Shown: positions 20,717 through 34,034, counted from the stretch's first letter. The stretch: DNA of 64,000 bases from Prorocentrum cordatum (GCA_963575745.1 CAUYUJ010003869.1:335065-399064), one strand, 5' to 3'. The notes: generated from the letters alone by a model not told the origin. Numbers and translations: made by a program.

Positions 20717-23700
20717 GAAAACGTGCTATGCCTGACTCTCCAGAGTCTACCCGCTGACCCTTGTGGGCCTGGCTGATGTCTTCTCCTGGAAATGCGGGCG
20801 CGGGTCCAAACGCCTCTTCAAGGGCTGCAGCTGCGGCGGCGGCTGAGGTGTGCTGGCGCGTTAGGATGTCGATGCCCTCGTACTGCCTCTCGACGCTGGC
20901 TGCTGCCGCCTCCGCGTTCTGCTGGGATGCAGGGGGAGGGGTCAATACGAAGCTGTCGGCTCCCTCTCTACCTCCATGGCCGCGCTGCTCATCATGCCCG
21001 AATGGAACTGTGGGCGTGAGTGACCTCTCGCTGAGTGGCGCTGGCGATGCTGGGATGAAGATCACCTGAGATGCTGTCGGAGTAGGAGGGTCGCCTTGCT
21101 CTGCTGGTACCGAGCTAGCCCTTGACGTGGATGCCAGGTCAGTGTCTGCCTCGTGCTGCGTGATTCCCCTCATCTCCTCACCCTCCTCGGGTGCGGGGTG
21201 ATCCTGGCTCCAGGGCGGCCAGCTGGCGGGGTAGATCATCGGCGCATGCTCCGAGCCGTCGTCCTCCGCTTGGGAGTCCTGCGTGCCCACAGTGCCGAAC
21301 TGGGTCAAGGGGGCCTCCTCGTGGTAGCGCCTTTGGATCTCCTCCGCCTCGTGGTCCCTCACTACGGACTCCAGCTCCTCCTCCATCTGTACGGCTTCCC
21401 ATTGTGCTTTCTCCTCAGCATCTTGTCTGCGCAAATCATCTTGTTCGCGCTCGTATCTTTCTGCCTCCTCATGCGGGTCTGGCCTGTCGGGGCTCCTGGA
21501 CCTGTCACGCTCTATGAGGGGTACATCGCCTTCGTCGGTCTGGCGGGCTGCTGATCTGGCTGACCTGGTTGATGCTGGCCTCCGAGGCGAGGAGCTGCTC
21601 TGCCTAAGGCCCCTGTTGGCTGGGCGCTCCTCGGCTGCACCAGATGGGAGGTTGGTCGCAACGGGGGGCTCCGCTGGGGCGGTCGCTGCCTCGGCTGCTC
21701 CTCTGGTTTTCTCGTACAGGTCGGCGGCCTCCTGGTAGTCGTCCATGGACTCTTGGGACGTTGGGAGGTGGCCCCCTTGGACGAGGTGATGAGCTGCCCT
21801 CTTGGTGAAGTCGTAGCCCTCCTGCCCGTATTGCCTCATCTCGGCGTACAGGCTGACCATGGCCTTGCGTTCACGTTCCCTGCTGGCTGCAATGGCTTCC
21901 AGGCTCTGCACTCTCAGCTTTAACTCCTCTGTCTCCGACGCGCCCTGCTGCCCCTTCTTTGCGATGGCGTCGAGCTCGGTGTGTAGCGTGCGGGAGCGCT
22001 GGAGGCTTTCTTGCAGCGCGAGATGAATGGCCTCCTCCCTGCCCGTCCTCTGCTGGCTGGCAAAGTCTTCCATGGCGGAGGCCTCCTCCATGCTGGCGAT
22101 CCTGAGGGTGAGGGCTTGGGCGAGCTCCTCCTCCAGCGCCTGCTCCTGCACCTCTGCGTTGGACCTTTGCTCGCTCAGCTGCGCCGCGTAGCTGCTCAGT
22201 TCCTGTCGCAGGCTCTCTGTGTGCAGCTGCAAGTCATGTGCGTTCGCTTCTTCTATCATGACTTGGCGGGTGAGACTCGACCTTATTCGCTCAGCACTGC
22301 CTTCGAGCTCTGCCCGCATTGCTTCCTTGTCCTTCAGGCTGGCCTTCGCGATCTCCTCCTCCTCTGCCCTAGTCCTTAGCAGGGCGAACTGCAATGCCTG
22401 CACCTCGTGCGGGATCTGCCGCTCCTCGTTGGTGCTTCTCAGCTCCGCTGCTTCGTGGTATGCAACCTGTACTGCACGCTGCGCAGCGCCCGCCTCAAGC
22501 TTGGAGTACTGCTGGAGCTCGTGTATGCGGGCTTCAGCTGCCTCGAGCTCGCTTTTGGTCTGCTTGAGCCGATCCTGCTGCCGTGCTGCTGTCTGGACGA
22601 TCCCTTGCAGCCTGGCCGCTTCTGCCGGCGGGAGGGCTCCTTTCCCCTTGGCATTGGCAACCACTTGGGCCTGGGCGATTGCCTGGGCCCTGGCTGATTC
22701 GGCGGCAGCTTCAAGCTCAAGGGCGTGGTTCTTTTTGGCCTCCTGGAGCTTCTCTTCCATGACCAGCTCCTGCCTGGTGAGCTGCTGCTTGAGAGTGCCA
22801 GCTGTAGCTGTCGCTTGGGCGCTCTCGTGCTGGGCCTGTCGCAATGCCTCTTGCGCCTCGGCTCTTGCCCGCAGCAGGTCTTGGTAGACCCTGTCCTGGG
22901 GCTGCGGCTGCGCTCGGTGCTCCGCTCGGGCATACTCAAGCTGCTCTTGCAGGTGATTTGCACGCTGGGTCGCCGCTTCGGCCTCAGCCTTGGCTTGACT
23001 GAAGGCTGCGTCATGGCTGATTATCCTGGCCTCCATCTGCGTCGCGAACTCGAGCTGCTCGGCTTGTTGCTTCTTGATCTCGTGGCGGAGAGCCTTGTGT
23101 TGCTGCTGCTGCTGCTGCTGGGCTGCGCTCTCCGCTGCGGTGATGCGCTGCAGCTGCTCTGGCTCCTCCTTGAGTGCCAGCCTGAGCTTCGCCTGCTCGG
23201 CGTTGTGTCGGAGTGCCTGCTCTCGGGCGACCCTCCTGACTTCCGCCAGCTCGGCAGCAAACTCCTGCTCGGCTTCGGCATGGCGCTGCTGCTGGTGGGC
23301 CCGCTCCGCATTCGCCTTAGCCACCTGATCGGCGAAGCCTCTGGTTGCGCTGCCTGCCGAGCTGGCTCTTGAGCGTGGTGAGCGCCCCACCACTCCCGCT
23401 GGCCAAGCTGGAAATCCGTCACCAGGTGCTTCGCTGTTCAGACGCCTATCGATCACGGCCTTGTGGAAAGTATCCCAGCTCGGCGCCAAGCCAAACCCGT
23501 CCGTGTCCCAGTCGCCCTCGTCGTCCGCCGCGCCGCCGTCGGCGAGCACGGCCCGCACGTCGGCGATGTTGGACTCGAGCTGCCTCAACTCCTGCTGCTT
23601 GGCCTTGAGGTCGTCCCGCAGCTCGTCCGTCTTGGCCTCGAGGGCGATGACTTCGAGTTTGACGGCCTTGCGCCTTTTGCTGAGCACCTGCAGCTGGTCA

Positions 23701-24004
23701 TTCGGCCTCCTCGTGACCAGCTTCTGGTATTTGATGACCGAGATTTCCATCAACTGCTCCTTCGCGCTGTCGCCCGCGGCCTGCTTGGCGACGACCAGGT
23801 CGCCGAGCTTCCTCAGCCTCTGGTCAGCGCTGCTCAGAAACTTCTGGATGCCTGCGCGGTCGGCTGGGGGCGCCTGCCACTTTGGGTGGGAGGTGGCCTC
23901 GTCCAGCGTGCAGGCTGCCACAGAGTCAATGACTTTTTGAGCCCTCTGGTCCGCTTTGCTGGAGCTGGCCTGGCCGCCTTTGCCCGCCCTGGGCTGCTGC
24001 TGCA

Positions 24005-24050
<46 letters not shown>

Positions 24051-24314
24051 TGGGGGCTGGCTGGGCTGCTGCTGCTGCTGCTGCGGCTGCCATTGGCGAG
24101 GGCTGGCCTGGCCAGAGCGCCGCGGCCGTGATAGCGGTCTGCGCCAGGGCGGGTCCTCGCCTGCTGGCTCCGCATGCCACTGCTGTTCTTGCCATCCAGC
24201 GCCCTGCCACCTCTCCTGGCGCCAAGGGGGCGCTGCTGGCGGCGCTGCTCCTTCCTGGGCGTGGCCCTTGCCGCCTCGGCCACCGCTGCCTCTGCCCTTC
24301 CCGTCTCGTGCCAT
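20586..24314 (-). CDS. LINE ORF1: Gln-rich, long coiled-coil protein
   Basis: A 1242-residue frame starting at MARDGKGRGSGGRGGKGHAQ; this ATG has G at -3 and G at +4. The frame is open upstream to 24845, but that part only translates a (GGA)n tract and a GC-rich leader, so the inner ATG is preferred. Residues ~1-110 are basic and Gly/Arg/Trp/Gln-rich, with a poly-Gln run encoded at about 23998-24047. Residues ~325-850 are Ala/Glu/Gln/Arg-rich heptad-like sequence, a predicted long coiled coil. The C-terminal third is acidic and Ser/Pro-rich. No CCHC knuckle or RRM was seen. By position and composition it is the RNA-binding, particle-forming ORF1 protein; that role is inferred. Confidence 0.7.
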
Positions 24315-24662
24315 CGCTGGCTGGGCAGAGTGGTGGGCGGCCAGGCGCTCGGCCGCCGCCCGCAGGCGGAGCAGGAGCTTGTCCTGGGCTCTCTGCTGCC
24401 GCTCACGGCGGTGTGCAGCGCCCTCTGGACCTCCTCCTCGGCGATGTGGTGGGCCGCAGCGCGGCCGCGAGCGCCGCGGCCTGCGGCAGGGGACAGAGAG
24501 GCACGGGTGGCCCCCTGCCGCAGAAGATGGCGCGCGGCGCGCGTGAGCCCGGCCTCGGGGGCTGGCCGATGCGCGATGCGCCCTGCCACCGCGATCGATC
24601 GGGCGGCAGGCGCCGACCGATCCGATGGATCGATCGGGATCGGCTGGCCCGCAAGAGGCCAA
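24315..24662 (-). other. Presumed 5' UTR of the large LINE
   Basis: GC-rich leader between the (TCC)n tract and the ORF1 ATG. On the - strand it begins near 24668 with AAACCATTTGGCCTCTTG, which faintly recalls the middle of the dinoflagellate spliced leader (GCCATTTTGGCTC), but too weakly to call. Confidence 0.35.
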
Positions 24663-24765
24663 ATGGTTTCCTCCTCCTCCTCCTCCTCCTCCTTCTCCTC
24701 TTCCTCCTCCTCCTCCTCCTCCTCCTCCTCCTCCTCCTCCTCCTCCTCCTCCTCTCCTTCGGGGG
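24663..24765 (+). repeat. (TCC)n microsatellite
   Basis: About 100 bp of nearly pure TCC with a few TTC interruptions, ending in CTTCGGGGGGGGGAGGG. It abuts the 5' side of the minus-strand LINE. Confidence 0.95.
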
Positions 24766-25472
24766 GGGGAGGGTGGGCCGTGCGTACAGGATGTGGACCC
24801 GTCGCTGGCCCAGTGCCCCAACCTGTGTTTCGGCGGCCAGTGCACCTTCCACGGTCAGGATACCCCTCCAGCGCGGATAAGGATGATGATGTTTCTGTTG
24901 ATGATGATGACGACGATGATGAGCATGATGATGGTGATGTTGCTGATGATTATGAAGAGGAGGAGGCGTAGGGAGAGAAGGATGGGGAAGACGGAGGGCG
25001 GATGGCAGAGGATGAAGGGGGAGGTCGACTCTCGTTGGCTCGTCCCCGCTCCGTTCCGCCCGCTGGAAGTCCTGGGCGCTGGCTCGACCTCGCACGGAGG
25101 GGCCGCGACCCTCGGGCCCGCACTGCCCACGCCGCGTCGGAAGGAAGGAACACCTTTGAGCACCTTCGGCCAGGCCCGCGAGGCCATGCTACGCTAGAGC
25201 GTTAGAAAACAGGAACACGACAAACGAAACCGTCTAGCAAACGCACTCGAGGAAGGAATCGAACAGGGCAGGGCCGTTCTTTGTGTAGCCCAGGGACGTC
25301 TACTCAACGTCAATGATGGGGGTCGGGGTTGCTGTTCAAATCTCCTGCAATGATGCACCACGCCCCACGACCCGCGCGCACCCCAGGTTAGGCACCGGAA
25401 CCACTGACCTGACACGAACCCGCGCCGATACAGGTTCATCACGTACACCCGACGGCCCCGTCCGTCTTCCTC
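24766..25472. other. No gene recognised; ATG/GAT tract at 24880-24970
   Basis: GC-rich sequence with a short GATGATGAT/GAGGAGG tract at 24880-24970. No protein motif was recognised on either strand. Confidence 0.5.
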
Positions 25473-25806
25473 ACGTCTCCTCCTCCTCCTCCTCCTCCTC
25501 CTCCTCCACCTCCTCCCCTTCCTCCTCTTCCTCCACCTCCTCCTTCTCCTCCTCCTCCTCCTCCTTCTCCCCTTCCTCTTCCTCCACTTCCTCCTCCTCC
25601 TTCTCCTCCTCCTCCTCCTCCTCCTCCTCCTCCCCGTCCTCCTCCTCCTCCTCCTCCTCCTCCTCCTCCTCCTCCTCTCCTTCCTCCTCCGCCTCCTCTC
25701 CTCCTCCTCCTCCTCTCCTTCATCTCCCTCCGCCTCCTCCTCCTCCTCCTCCTCCTCCCCTCCTCCTCCTCCTCCCTCCTCCTCCTCCTCCTCCTCCTCC
25801 TCCTCC
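25473..25806 (+). repeat. (TCC)n microsatellite, ~330 bp
   Basis: Long TCC array with TTC and CCC variants. It immediately precedes the truncated LINE fragment at 25935. Confidence 0.95.
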
Positions 25807-25934
25807 CGGTTCGCAGCCTGGCGCCCGCCTCCCCCCCCCCTTTGTCGGGCGGGGCCCGGGCGAGGCAGGCCCGGGCTCTGCCCCCCCAGAGGTCGGCCGC
25901 CCGAGCCGTCCTGGAGCCCCTGGCCGCTTTTGCA

Positions 25935-26470
25935 ACCTTCCCGGGGGCTGTTCCTGAAACGCCTCCGTCTTTTTGAGACGTGTGTATCGAAAACCGTTTT
26001 GTGGTGTTGCGAGTCTTGGTTGCCAACGGTAGATAAAAAGAGAAGGCTCGCATCGGTGCAGAACGAGATGCTCCGCCGCATAGTGGGCATCCGTCGGACT
26101 CCCGACGAAGGTTGGGTTCAGTGGGTCACCCGGTCCACGCGAGCAGCTCGAGAGGCAGCAATGGGCGCTGGTGTCAAATTATGGGTTGAGTCAGCCATGC
26201 GCGCCAAATGGAGATGGGCAGGCCACGTTGCGCGATGGACCCCGCCTTGCTTTGCAAGAGAACCGTCGAGTGGCGTGATGGCGAATGGTGCGCCGTCATT
26301 GACGTGTTGGGAGGGAGGCCACGACGCCCGAGGCGCACGAGGTGGTTCCGCTGGGAGGACGACCTCCGGTCTTACGCACCCTTCTGGAAAGACATCGCTC
26401 AACATAGGGACGCGTGGAACGCTCGCGAGTCCACTTTCCTCCAATCTAACAACAGCTGCGCAGGGGTTGG
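25935..26470 (+). pseudogene. 3' end of a LINE reverse transcriptase, 5'-truncated and frameshifted
   Basis: Begins within the RT thumb/post-RT region: RLRLFETCVSKTVLWCCESW, then KRRLASVQNEMLRRIVGIRR, TPDEGWVQWVTRSTRAA and KWRWAGHVARW, the usual distal sequence of LINE RT proteins. At about 26225-26245 the match moves to another frame: VEWRDGEWCAV, LGGRPRRPRRTRWFRWEDDL and KDIAQHRDAWNARE. No catalytic core is present. Loss of the 5' part is typical of incomplete target-primed reverse transcription; the frame change shows it is dead. The family differs from the two larger LINEs here. Confidence 0.8.
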
Positions 26471-26889
26471 TTCATAACAGCCAATGCTATGACAAGGCGA
26501 AGCGATTTCTGCAGATTATTATTGGATGCGTTCTGAGGGTATCTTCGTACATCTTCGTCCATCCATCGATCTATCCATGGTTGAAGCATGAATTGTGTTG
26601 TTGACATGTCGCCTGGCCCACGCTGCTGACACGTCAGAGCCTTTGTCCCGCACGCATTCGGCGTGTTCGCATGGCGCCGTGCCCGGAGCTAGTGCACAGC
26701 TTCTGTTTGGCAGCCTGCGGTATTGTGATTTTCCGCGCTACGGCGCCCATCCCCTCTCCCAGCGGGAGCGCTTCGCGTCAGGGGACCTGTAACAACCAGG
26801 CCGAGGCTCCAGGCCGACGCGAACGCGCCAGGAGTGCGAGGCCTCGCTTGCGCTCGGGGCTCGCGTCTCGCGGCCCGAGGTTTTAGCGC
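26471..26889. other. No gene recognised
   Basis: Mixed-composition sequence between the LINE fragment and the CGA satellite. It includes a short A/T-richer patch at 26510-26600. No motif was recognised. Confidence 0.5.
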
Positions 26890-27098
26890 GCGGGTCGCAG
26901 GTGGGTCGCGCGGCGGGCCGCGGGGCGACGACGACGGCCGCGACGACGGCCGCGACGACGACGACGACGACGGCCACGGCCACCACCACGTCGACGACGA
27001 CGGCCACGACGACGACGAAAGGGTCGCGAAGGGATCGCGAAAAGGGTCGCGTTTCGCTTTTGGGTCGTGCGGCGGGCCGCGGAGCGACGACGACGGCC

Positions 27099-27189
<91 letters not shown>

Positions 27190-27452
27190 CCACGACGACG
27201 ACGACCACGACCGCGACCACGACCACGACGATGGTGGCGGCGGCGGCGACGACGACGACGACCATGACCACCCCCACCACGACGACGACGACGACGACGA
27301 CGACTACTGCGACGACGACCACTACCACGACCGCGACCACGACCGTGACGACGGCGACGACCACGACCACGACCAAGACCACGACCACGACCACGACGGC
27401 CACGCCGACGACGAGGACGACCACCACCACCTTCACCACCACCACCACCACC

Positions 27453-27486
<34 letters not shown>

Positions 27487-27651
27487 CCACGACGACGACC
27501 ACGACCGCGACCACGACCACGACGACGACGCCGACGACGGCGACGAAAACGACTTGGAGGGTCGCGAAAGGGGCGCGTTTCGCTTTTGGGTCGTGCGGCG
27601 GGCCGCGTGGCGACGACGACGGCCACGACGACGACGACGACGACGACGGCC

Positions 27652-27685
<34 letters not shown>

Positions 27686-28176
27686 CCACGACGACGACGA
27701 CCACGACCACGACCACGACTACGACGATTGTGGCGGTAGCGGCGACGACGACGACGGCCACGACGACGACCACGACGACGATCACCGCGACGACGACGAC
27801 GACGACGACCGCGGCCGCGACCGCGACCACGACGACGACGACGAAAACGGCCTCGACGACGACGACGGCGACCACGACGACGACGACGACGACGACGACG
27901 GCGCGTCGACAACGTTGACGACGGCGACGACCCCGACCACGACCACAACCACGACGACAACGGCGGCGGTGGCGGTGACGACGACGACGACGCTTGGGGG
28001 ATCGCGGAAAGGGTCGCCGGTCGCGGGTGGGTTGTACGGCGGGTCGCGGTGCGACGGCGACGGCCACGACCGCGACGACTACGACGATAACGACGACGAC
28101 GACGATGACGGCCACGACCACGACCGCGATCACGACGGCCACGACGACGACGAAGACCACGACCACGACCACGGCC

Positions 28177-28241
<65 letters not shown>

Positions 28242-28933
28242 TACGGCGACGACGACGACGACGATGACCACGCCCACGACCACGACAATGGTGGCGGTGG
28301 CGGCGACAACGACGAACACGGCCACGACCACGACCACGACCACGACGACGACCACGACGACGACGACCACCACCACCACCACGACGACGACGACGACGAC
28401 GACGACGGCCACGATGACGACGACCACGACCACGACCACGACGACGCTGACGACGACGATGAAAACGACTTGGGGGGTCGCGAAAGGGTCGCACTTCCCT
28501 TTTGGGTCATGCGGCGGGCCGCGAGGCGACGACGACGGCCACGACGACGACGGCCACGACGACGACGACGACGACGACGACGGCCACGACGACGACGACC
28601 ACGACAAAGACCACGACGATGACGATGGTGGCGATGGCGACGACGACGACGACCACGACGACGACCACCATGACCACCACCACCACCACGGCGACGACGA
28701 CGACGACCGTGACCGTGACCGCGACTACGACGACGGCGGGTCGCGGTGCGACGGCGACGGCCACGACCGCGACGACTACGACGATAACGACGACGACGAC
28801 GACGACGATGACGGCCACGACCACGACCGCGACCGCGACCACGACGACGACGAAGACCACGACCACGACCACGACCACGACGGCCACGACGACGACGACG
28901 ACAAAAACGGCCACGACGACCACGACGGCGACC

Positions 28934-28964
<31 letters not shown>

Positions 28965-29164
28965 CGGCAATGACAACCACGGCCGCGACCGCGACGACGG
29001 CGGCGACGACGATGACCACGACCCCGACCACGACAACGACAACGGCGGCGATGACGGCGACGACGACGACGACGCTTGGGGGGTGGCGGAAAGGGTCGCC
29101 GGTCGCGGGTGGGTTGTGCGGCGGGTCCCAGGGCGACGGCGACGGCCACGACGACGACGACCGC

Positions 29165-29215
<51 letters not shown>

Positions 29216-30165
29216 TACGGCGACGACGACCACGACCACGACCGCGACCGCGACGACGACGATGACGACGAAGACCACGACCACGACCACGACCATGACG
29301 GCCACGACGACGACGACGCCGACTACGGCTACGGCGACGACCACGACCTCGACAGTGCCGACGACGACGACCACGACCACGACCACGACCACGACGGTCA
29401 CGACGACGACCTCCACGACGACGACGACGTCGACGACGGCCACAACGACCACGACCACGACCACGACCACGACTTGGGGGGTCGCGAAAGGGTCGCGTTT
29501 CGCTTTTCGGTCGTGCGGCGGGCCGCGTGGCGACGACGACGGCCACGACGACGACGACGACGATGACGACGGCCACGACGACGACGACGACGACGGCCAC
29601 GACGACGACGGCCACGACCACGACGATGTTGGCGGCGACGACGCCGACGACGAAGACGACGACGAAAACGACTTGGGGGTCGCGACAGGGTCGCGTTTCG
29701 TTTTTGGGTCGTGCGGCGGGCCGCGGGGCGACGACGACTGCCAGGACGACGACGACGGCCACGACGACGACGACGACGACGGCCACGACGACGGCCAGTA
29801 CGATGACGACCACGACCAAGACCACGACCACGACGATGGTGGCGGCGGCGACGACGACGACGACCACGACGACGACGACCATGGCCACCACCACCACCAC
29901 CACGACGACGACGACGACCGTGACCGCGACCGGGACTACGACGACGACGACGAAAACGGCCACGACGACGACGACGGCGACCACGACGACGACGACGACG
30001 ACCACGACAACCAGGGCTGCGACCGCGACGACGACGTTGACGACGGCGGTGGTGGCGGCGACGACGACGACGGCGCTTAGGGGGTTGCGGAAAGGGTCGC
30101 CGGTCGCGGGTGGGTCGTGCGGCAGGTCACGGGGCGACGGCGACGGCCACGACGACCACGACCAC

Positions 30166-30213
<48 letters not shown>

Positions 30214-30454
30214 ATCGACGACGACGACGACGACGACTACGGCGACGACGACCACGACCACGACCACGACCGCGACCGCGACGACGACGATGCCGACGAA
30301 AACCACGACCACGACCACGACCACGACGGCCACGACGACGACGACGCCGACTATGGCGACGACAACGACCACGACCACGACCACGACCGTGACGACGACG
30401 ACGACCACAACCCCAACCACGACCACGACGGCCACGACGACGACGACTACCACC

Positions 30455-30491
<37 letters not shown>

Positions 30492-30779
30492 CCTCGACGA
30501 CGACGACCACGTCCACGTCCACGACGATGACGACGACGCCGACGACGATGACGAAAACGACTTGGGGGGTCGCGAACGGGTCGCTGGTCGCGGGTGGGTC
30601 GTGCGGCGGCCCGCGGGGCGACGACGACGGCCACGACGACGACGACGGCCACGACGACGACGATGACGACGACGTCAACGGCCACGACGACGACGACGAC
30701 CAAGACCACGACGATGGTGGCGGTGACGACGACGACAACGGCCACGAAGACGACGACGACGACGACGACGACGACGGAC

Positions 30780-30817
<38 letters not shown>

Positions 30818-31434
30818 CGCGACCGCGACCGCGACTATGAAGACGACGATCAAAACGGCCACGACGACGACGACGGCGACGACGCTGACGACGACGACAA
30901 CGACGACGACGGCGGCGATGACAACCACGGCCGCGACCGGGACGACAACTTTGACGACGACGACGACGATTACGATGACGACAACGGCGGCGGTGGCGGC
31001 GACGACGACGACGACGACGCTTGGGGGGTCGCAGAAAGGGTCGCCGGTCGCGGGTGGGTTGTGCGGCGGGTCGTGGGGCGACGGCCACGACGACGACGAC
31101 CACGACGACATCGACGACGACATCGACGACCGCGACCACGACCACGACCACGACCACGACGGCCACGACGACATCGACGACCACGACGATATCGACGACC
31201 ACGACCACGACCACGACCGCGACCGCGACGACGACGACGAAGACCACGACCACGACCACGACCACGACGGCCACGACGACGACAACGATGACGGCGACGA
31301 CGACGATCACGATCACGACCACGACCACGAACACGACCGTGACGACGACGACCACGACCACGACCACGATGGCGACCACGGCCACGACGACGACGACGAC
31401 CACGACGGCCACGACGACGACCACCACCACCACC

Positions 31435-31468
<34 letters not shown>

Positions 31469-31665
31469 CCACGACGACGACGACCCCGACCAAGACCACG
31501 ACCACGACGATGATGGCGGTGGCGACGACGACGACGCCGGCCACGACGACCACGACCTTGAACACCACCACCACGACGACGACGACGACCGCGACCGCGA
31601 CCGCGACCGCAACCGCGACCGCGACGACGACGACGAAAACGGCCACGACGACGACGACGGCGACC

Positions 31666-31711
<46 letters not shown>

Positions 31712-32003
31712 CGGCGATGACAACCACGGCCGCGACCGCGACGACGACTTGGACGACAACGACGACGATGACGACGACGACCACAACCACGACCACGACG
31801 AAGACAACGGCGGTGGTGGCGGCGACGACGATGACGACGACGACGCTTGGGGGGCGCGGGTGGGTTGTGCCGCGGGTCGCGGGGCGACGGCGACGGCCAC
31901 GACGACGACGGCCACGACGACATCGACGACGACGGCGACGACGACCACGACCACGACGGCCACGACGACGACCACGACCATGACCACGACTACGACCGTG
32001 ACG

Positions 32004-32036
<33 letters not shown>

Positions 32037-32742
32037 GCGACGACGACGACGACGACGACGATGACCACGACGGTCACGCCGGCGACGACGACCACTACCA
32101 CCGCGACGACGACGACCACGACGACGACGACGTCGACGGTGGCCACGACGACGACGACCACGACCACGACCACGTCCACGACGACGCCGCCGACGACGAC
32201 GACGACGACGAAAACGACTTGGGGGGTCGCGAACGGGTCGCTGGTCGCGGGTGGGTCGTGCGGCGGCCCGCGGGGCGACGACGACGGCCACGACGACGAC
32301 GACGACGACGACGACGGCCACGACGACGACGACGACGACGACGGCGTCGACGACGGCCACGACGATGACGACCAAGACCACGACCACGACGACGGCGTCG
32401 ACGACGGCCACGACGATGGTGGCGGCGGCGACGACGACGACGACGGCCACGACGACGACCATGACCACGACGACGACGAGGACGACGACGACGACGATCG
32501 CGACCGTGACCACGACTACGACGACGACGGCCACGACGACGACGACGGCCACGACGACGACGGCCAAGACTACGAAAACTGCGACGACGACGGCGACCGC
32601 GACGACGGCGACGACGACGACGACGACGGTGGCGATGACAACCACGGCCGCGACCGCGACGACGACGTTGACGATGACGACGACGACCACGACCACGACC
32701 ACGACCACGGCAGCGACGGCGGTGGCGACGACGACCACGACC

Positions 32743-32788
<46 letters not shown>

Positions 32789-33560
32789 CTTTTGGGGTGT
32801 CGCGGAAAGGGTCGCCGGTCGCGGGTGGGTTGGGCGGCGGGTCGCGGGGCGACGGCGACGGCCACGACGACGACGACCACCACGACATCGATGACAACGA
32901 CGACGACGACGATGACGACCACGACCACGACCACGACCACGACCGCGACCAAGACCACGACAACGACGGCGACAACGATGTCGACGACGACGAGGTCGAC
33001 TACGACGACGACGGCCACGACGACGACGACGACGACGACCACGACCACGACCACGACTACAACCGCGGCCGCGACGACGACGACGCAGACCACGACCACG
33101 ACGACGACCACGACCACGATTACGACGGCGACAACGATAACGACGACGAGGTCGACGACGACGACGACGGCAACGACGACGACGACCACGACCACCCCAC
33201 GACCACGACTACGACCCTGACCGCGACAACGACGAAGACCACGACCACGACCACGACCAAGACCACGACGGCGACAACGATGTCGACGACGACGACGACC
33301 ACGACGACATCGACGACGACGACGACCACGACCACGACCACGACTACGACCGCGACCGCGACGACGACGAAGACCACGACCACGACCACGACCAAGACTA
33401 CGACCACGATTGCGACAACGATGTCGACGACGACGAGGTCGACGACGACGACGACGGCCACGAAGACCGCGACCGCGACGACGACGACGATGACCACGAC
33501 CACGACCACGACCAAGACCACGACCACGACGGCGACAACGATGTCGACGACGACGAGGTC

Positions 33561-33599
<39 letters not shown>

Positions 33600-33602
33600 C
33601 TA
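26890..33602 (+). repeat. 6.7-kb CGA/CCACGA satellite with higher-order units
   Basis: Triplet-phased array of CGA, CGG, CCA and CAA words, mainly CGACGA and CCACGA on the + strand. Non-triplet punctuation blocks recur in two types. Type A (CGACTTGGGGGGTCGCGAAA, then TTTGGGTCGTGCGGCGGGCC) begins near 27009, 27546, 28464, 29474, 29669, 30556 and 32214. Type B (GACGCTTGGGGGGTCGCGGA, then GGTCGCGGGTGGGTTGTGCG) begins near 27994, 29076, 30075, 31018, 31845 and 32789. Every block is followed by GCGAC(GAC)nGGCCACGAC. Very few stop codons occur in any frame, so the long poly-Asp/Thr/Arg/Val frames are artefacts. Confidence 0.95.
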
Positions 33603-34034
33603 GGGCCTCTAGCCGCGAGACGGGCTCGAGGCCCCAGGTGTTCGCACGTTTGCGTCGGCCCCTGAGATCCTGGCGTCGCAATTTTCTCGAGACGGGCGTT
33701 TTCGCATTGTTTTGGGCCCCGAGATTCTCACATATCGATCCGGCTTGAGAAAAAACGCAGGAAGACGGGGTCCAGGGTTCCAGTGGTGTTTTTTGCGATG
33801 TTGCATTTTTTGCAACGTCAGCCTCGGGCTGCTCTCCAGCAGCTGCGCCTCGCCGAAGGCGTTGCGGGGGCGCCCGGGTCGTCCCGAGCGGCCGCCGGGT
33901 GCCCGTGATGTGGCCTGCGGGCCGCGAGACTGGCCCGAGGACCGAGTTTTCCGCGCGCATGCGTCGGCCTTCGGCGCTCTTCCAGCGTCGGGCTGCTCCA
34001 GCAGCTGCGCCGCGCCGAGGGCTCCCCAGATCGG
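33603..34034. other. No gene recognised; internal ~45-bp duplication
   Basis: CAGCCTCGGGCTGCTCTCCAG near 33822 is echoed by CAGCGTCGGGCTGCTCCAGC near 33984, each followed by AGCTGCGCC and CGCCGA. No coding motif. Confidence 0.55.

Larger units (their letters stand above)
13295..24670 (-). mobile_element. Large LINE: ORF1, RNase H, endonuclease, RT, zinc fingers, methyltransferase-like
   Basis: A non-LTR retrotransposon of at least 11 kb. On the - strand it holds a 1242-codon coiled-coil ORF1, a linker frame, a 1349-codon frame with RNase H, AP-like endonuclease and reverse transcriptase, and a 652-codon frame with two C2H2 fingers and a C5-methyltransferase-like domain. Frames overlap at 20586-20716, near 19230 and at 15178-15253. 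The first two steps are +1, the last is -1. Catalytic residues of RNase H, endonuclease and RT are all in place, so the copy is young or recently active. RNase H ahead of the endonuclease is unusual; in most RNase H-bearing LINEs it follows RT. The 5' limit is uncertain; 24670 abuts a (TCC)n tract. Confidence 0.8.

Noticed and set aside
24640-24672. AAACCATTTGGCCTCTTG (minus strand) as a spliced leader of the large LINE
   Set aside because: A gap and several mismatches are needed, and the flanking half of the leader is absent. Kept only as a remark on the 5' UTR.
26834-33960. Very long frames (up to 766 codons) of Asp/His, Thr, Arg or Val on both strands
   Set aside because: They are readings of a CGA/CCACGA satellite with almost no stop codons in any frame. 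No frame has normal composition, and start and stop positions are arbitrary.
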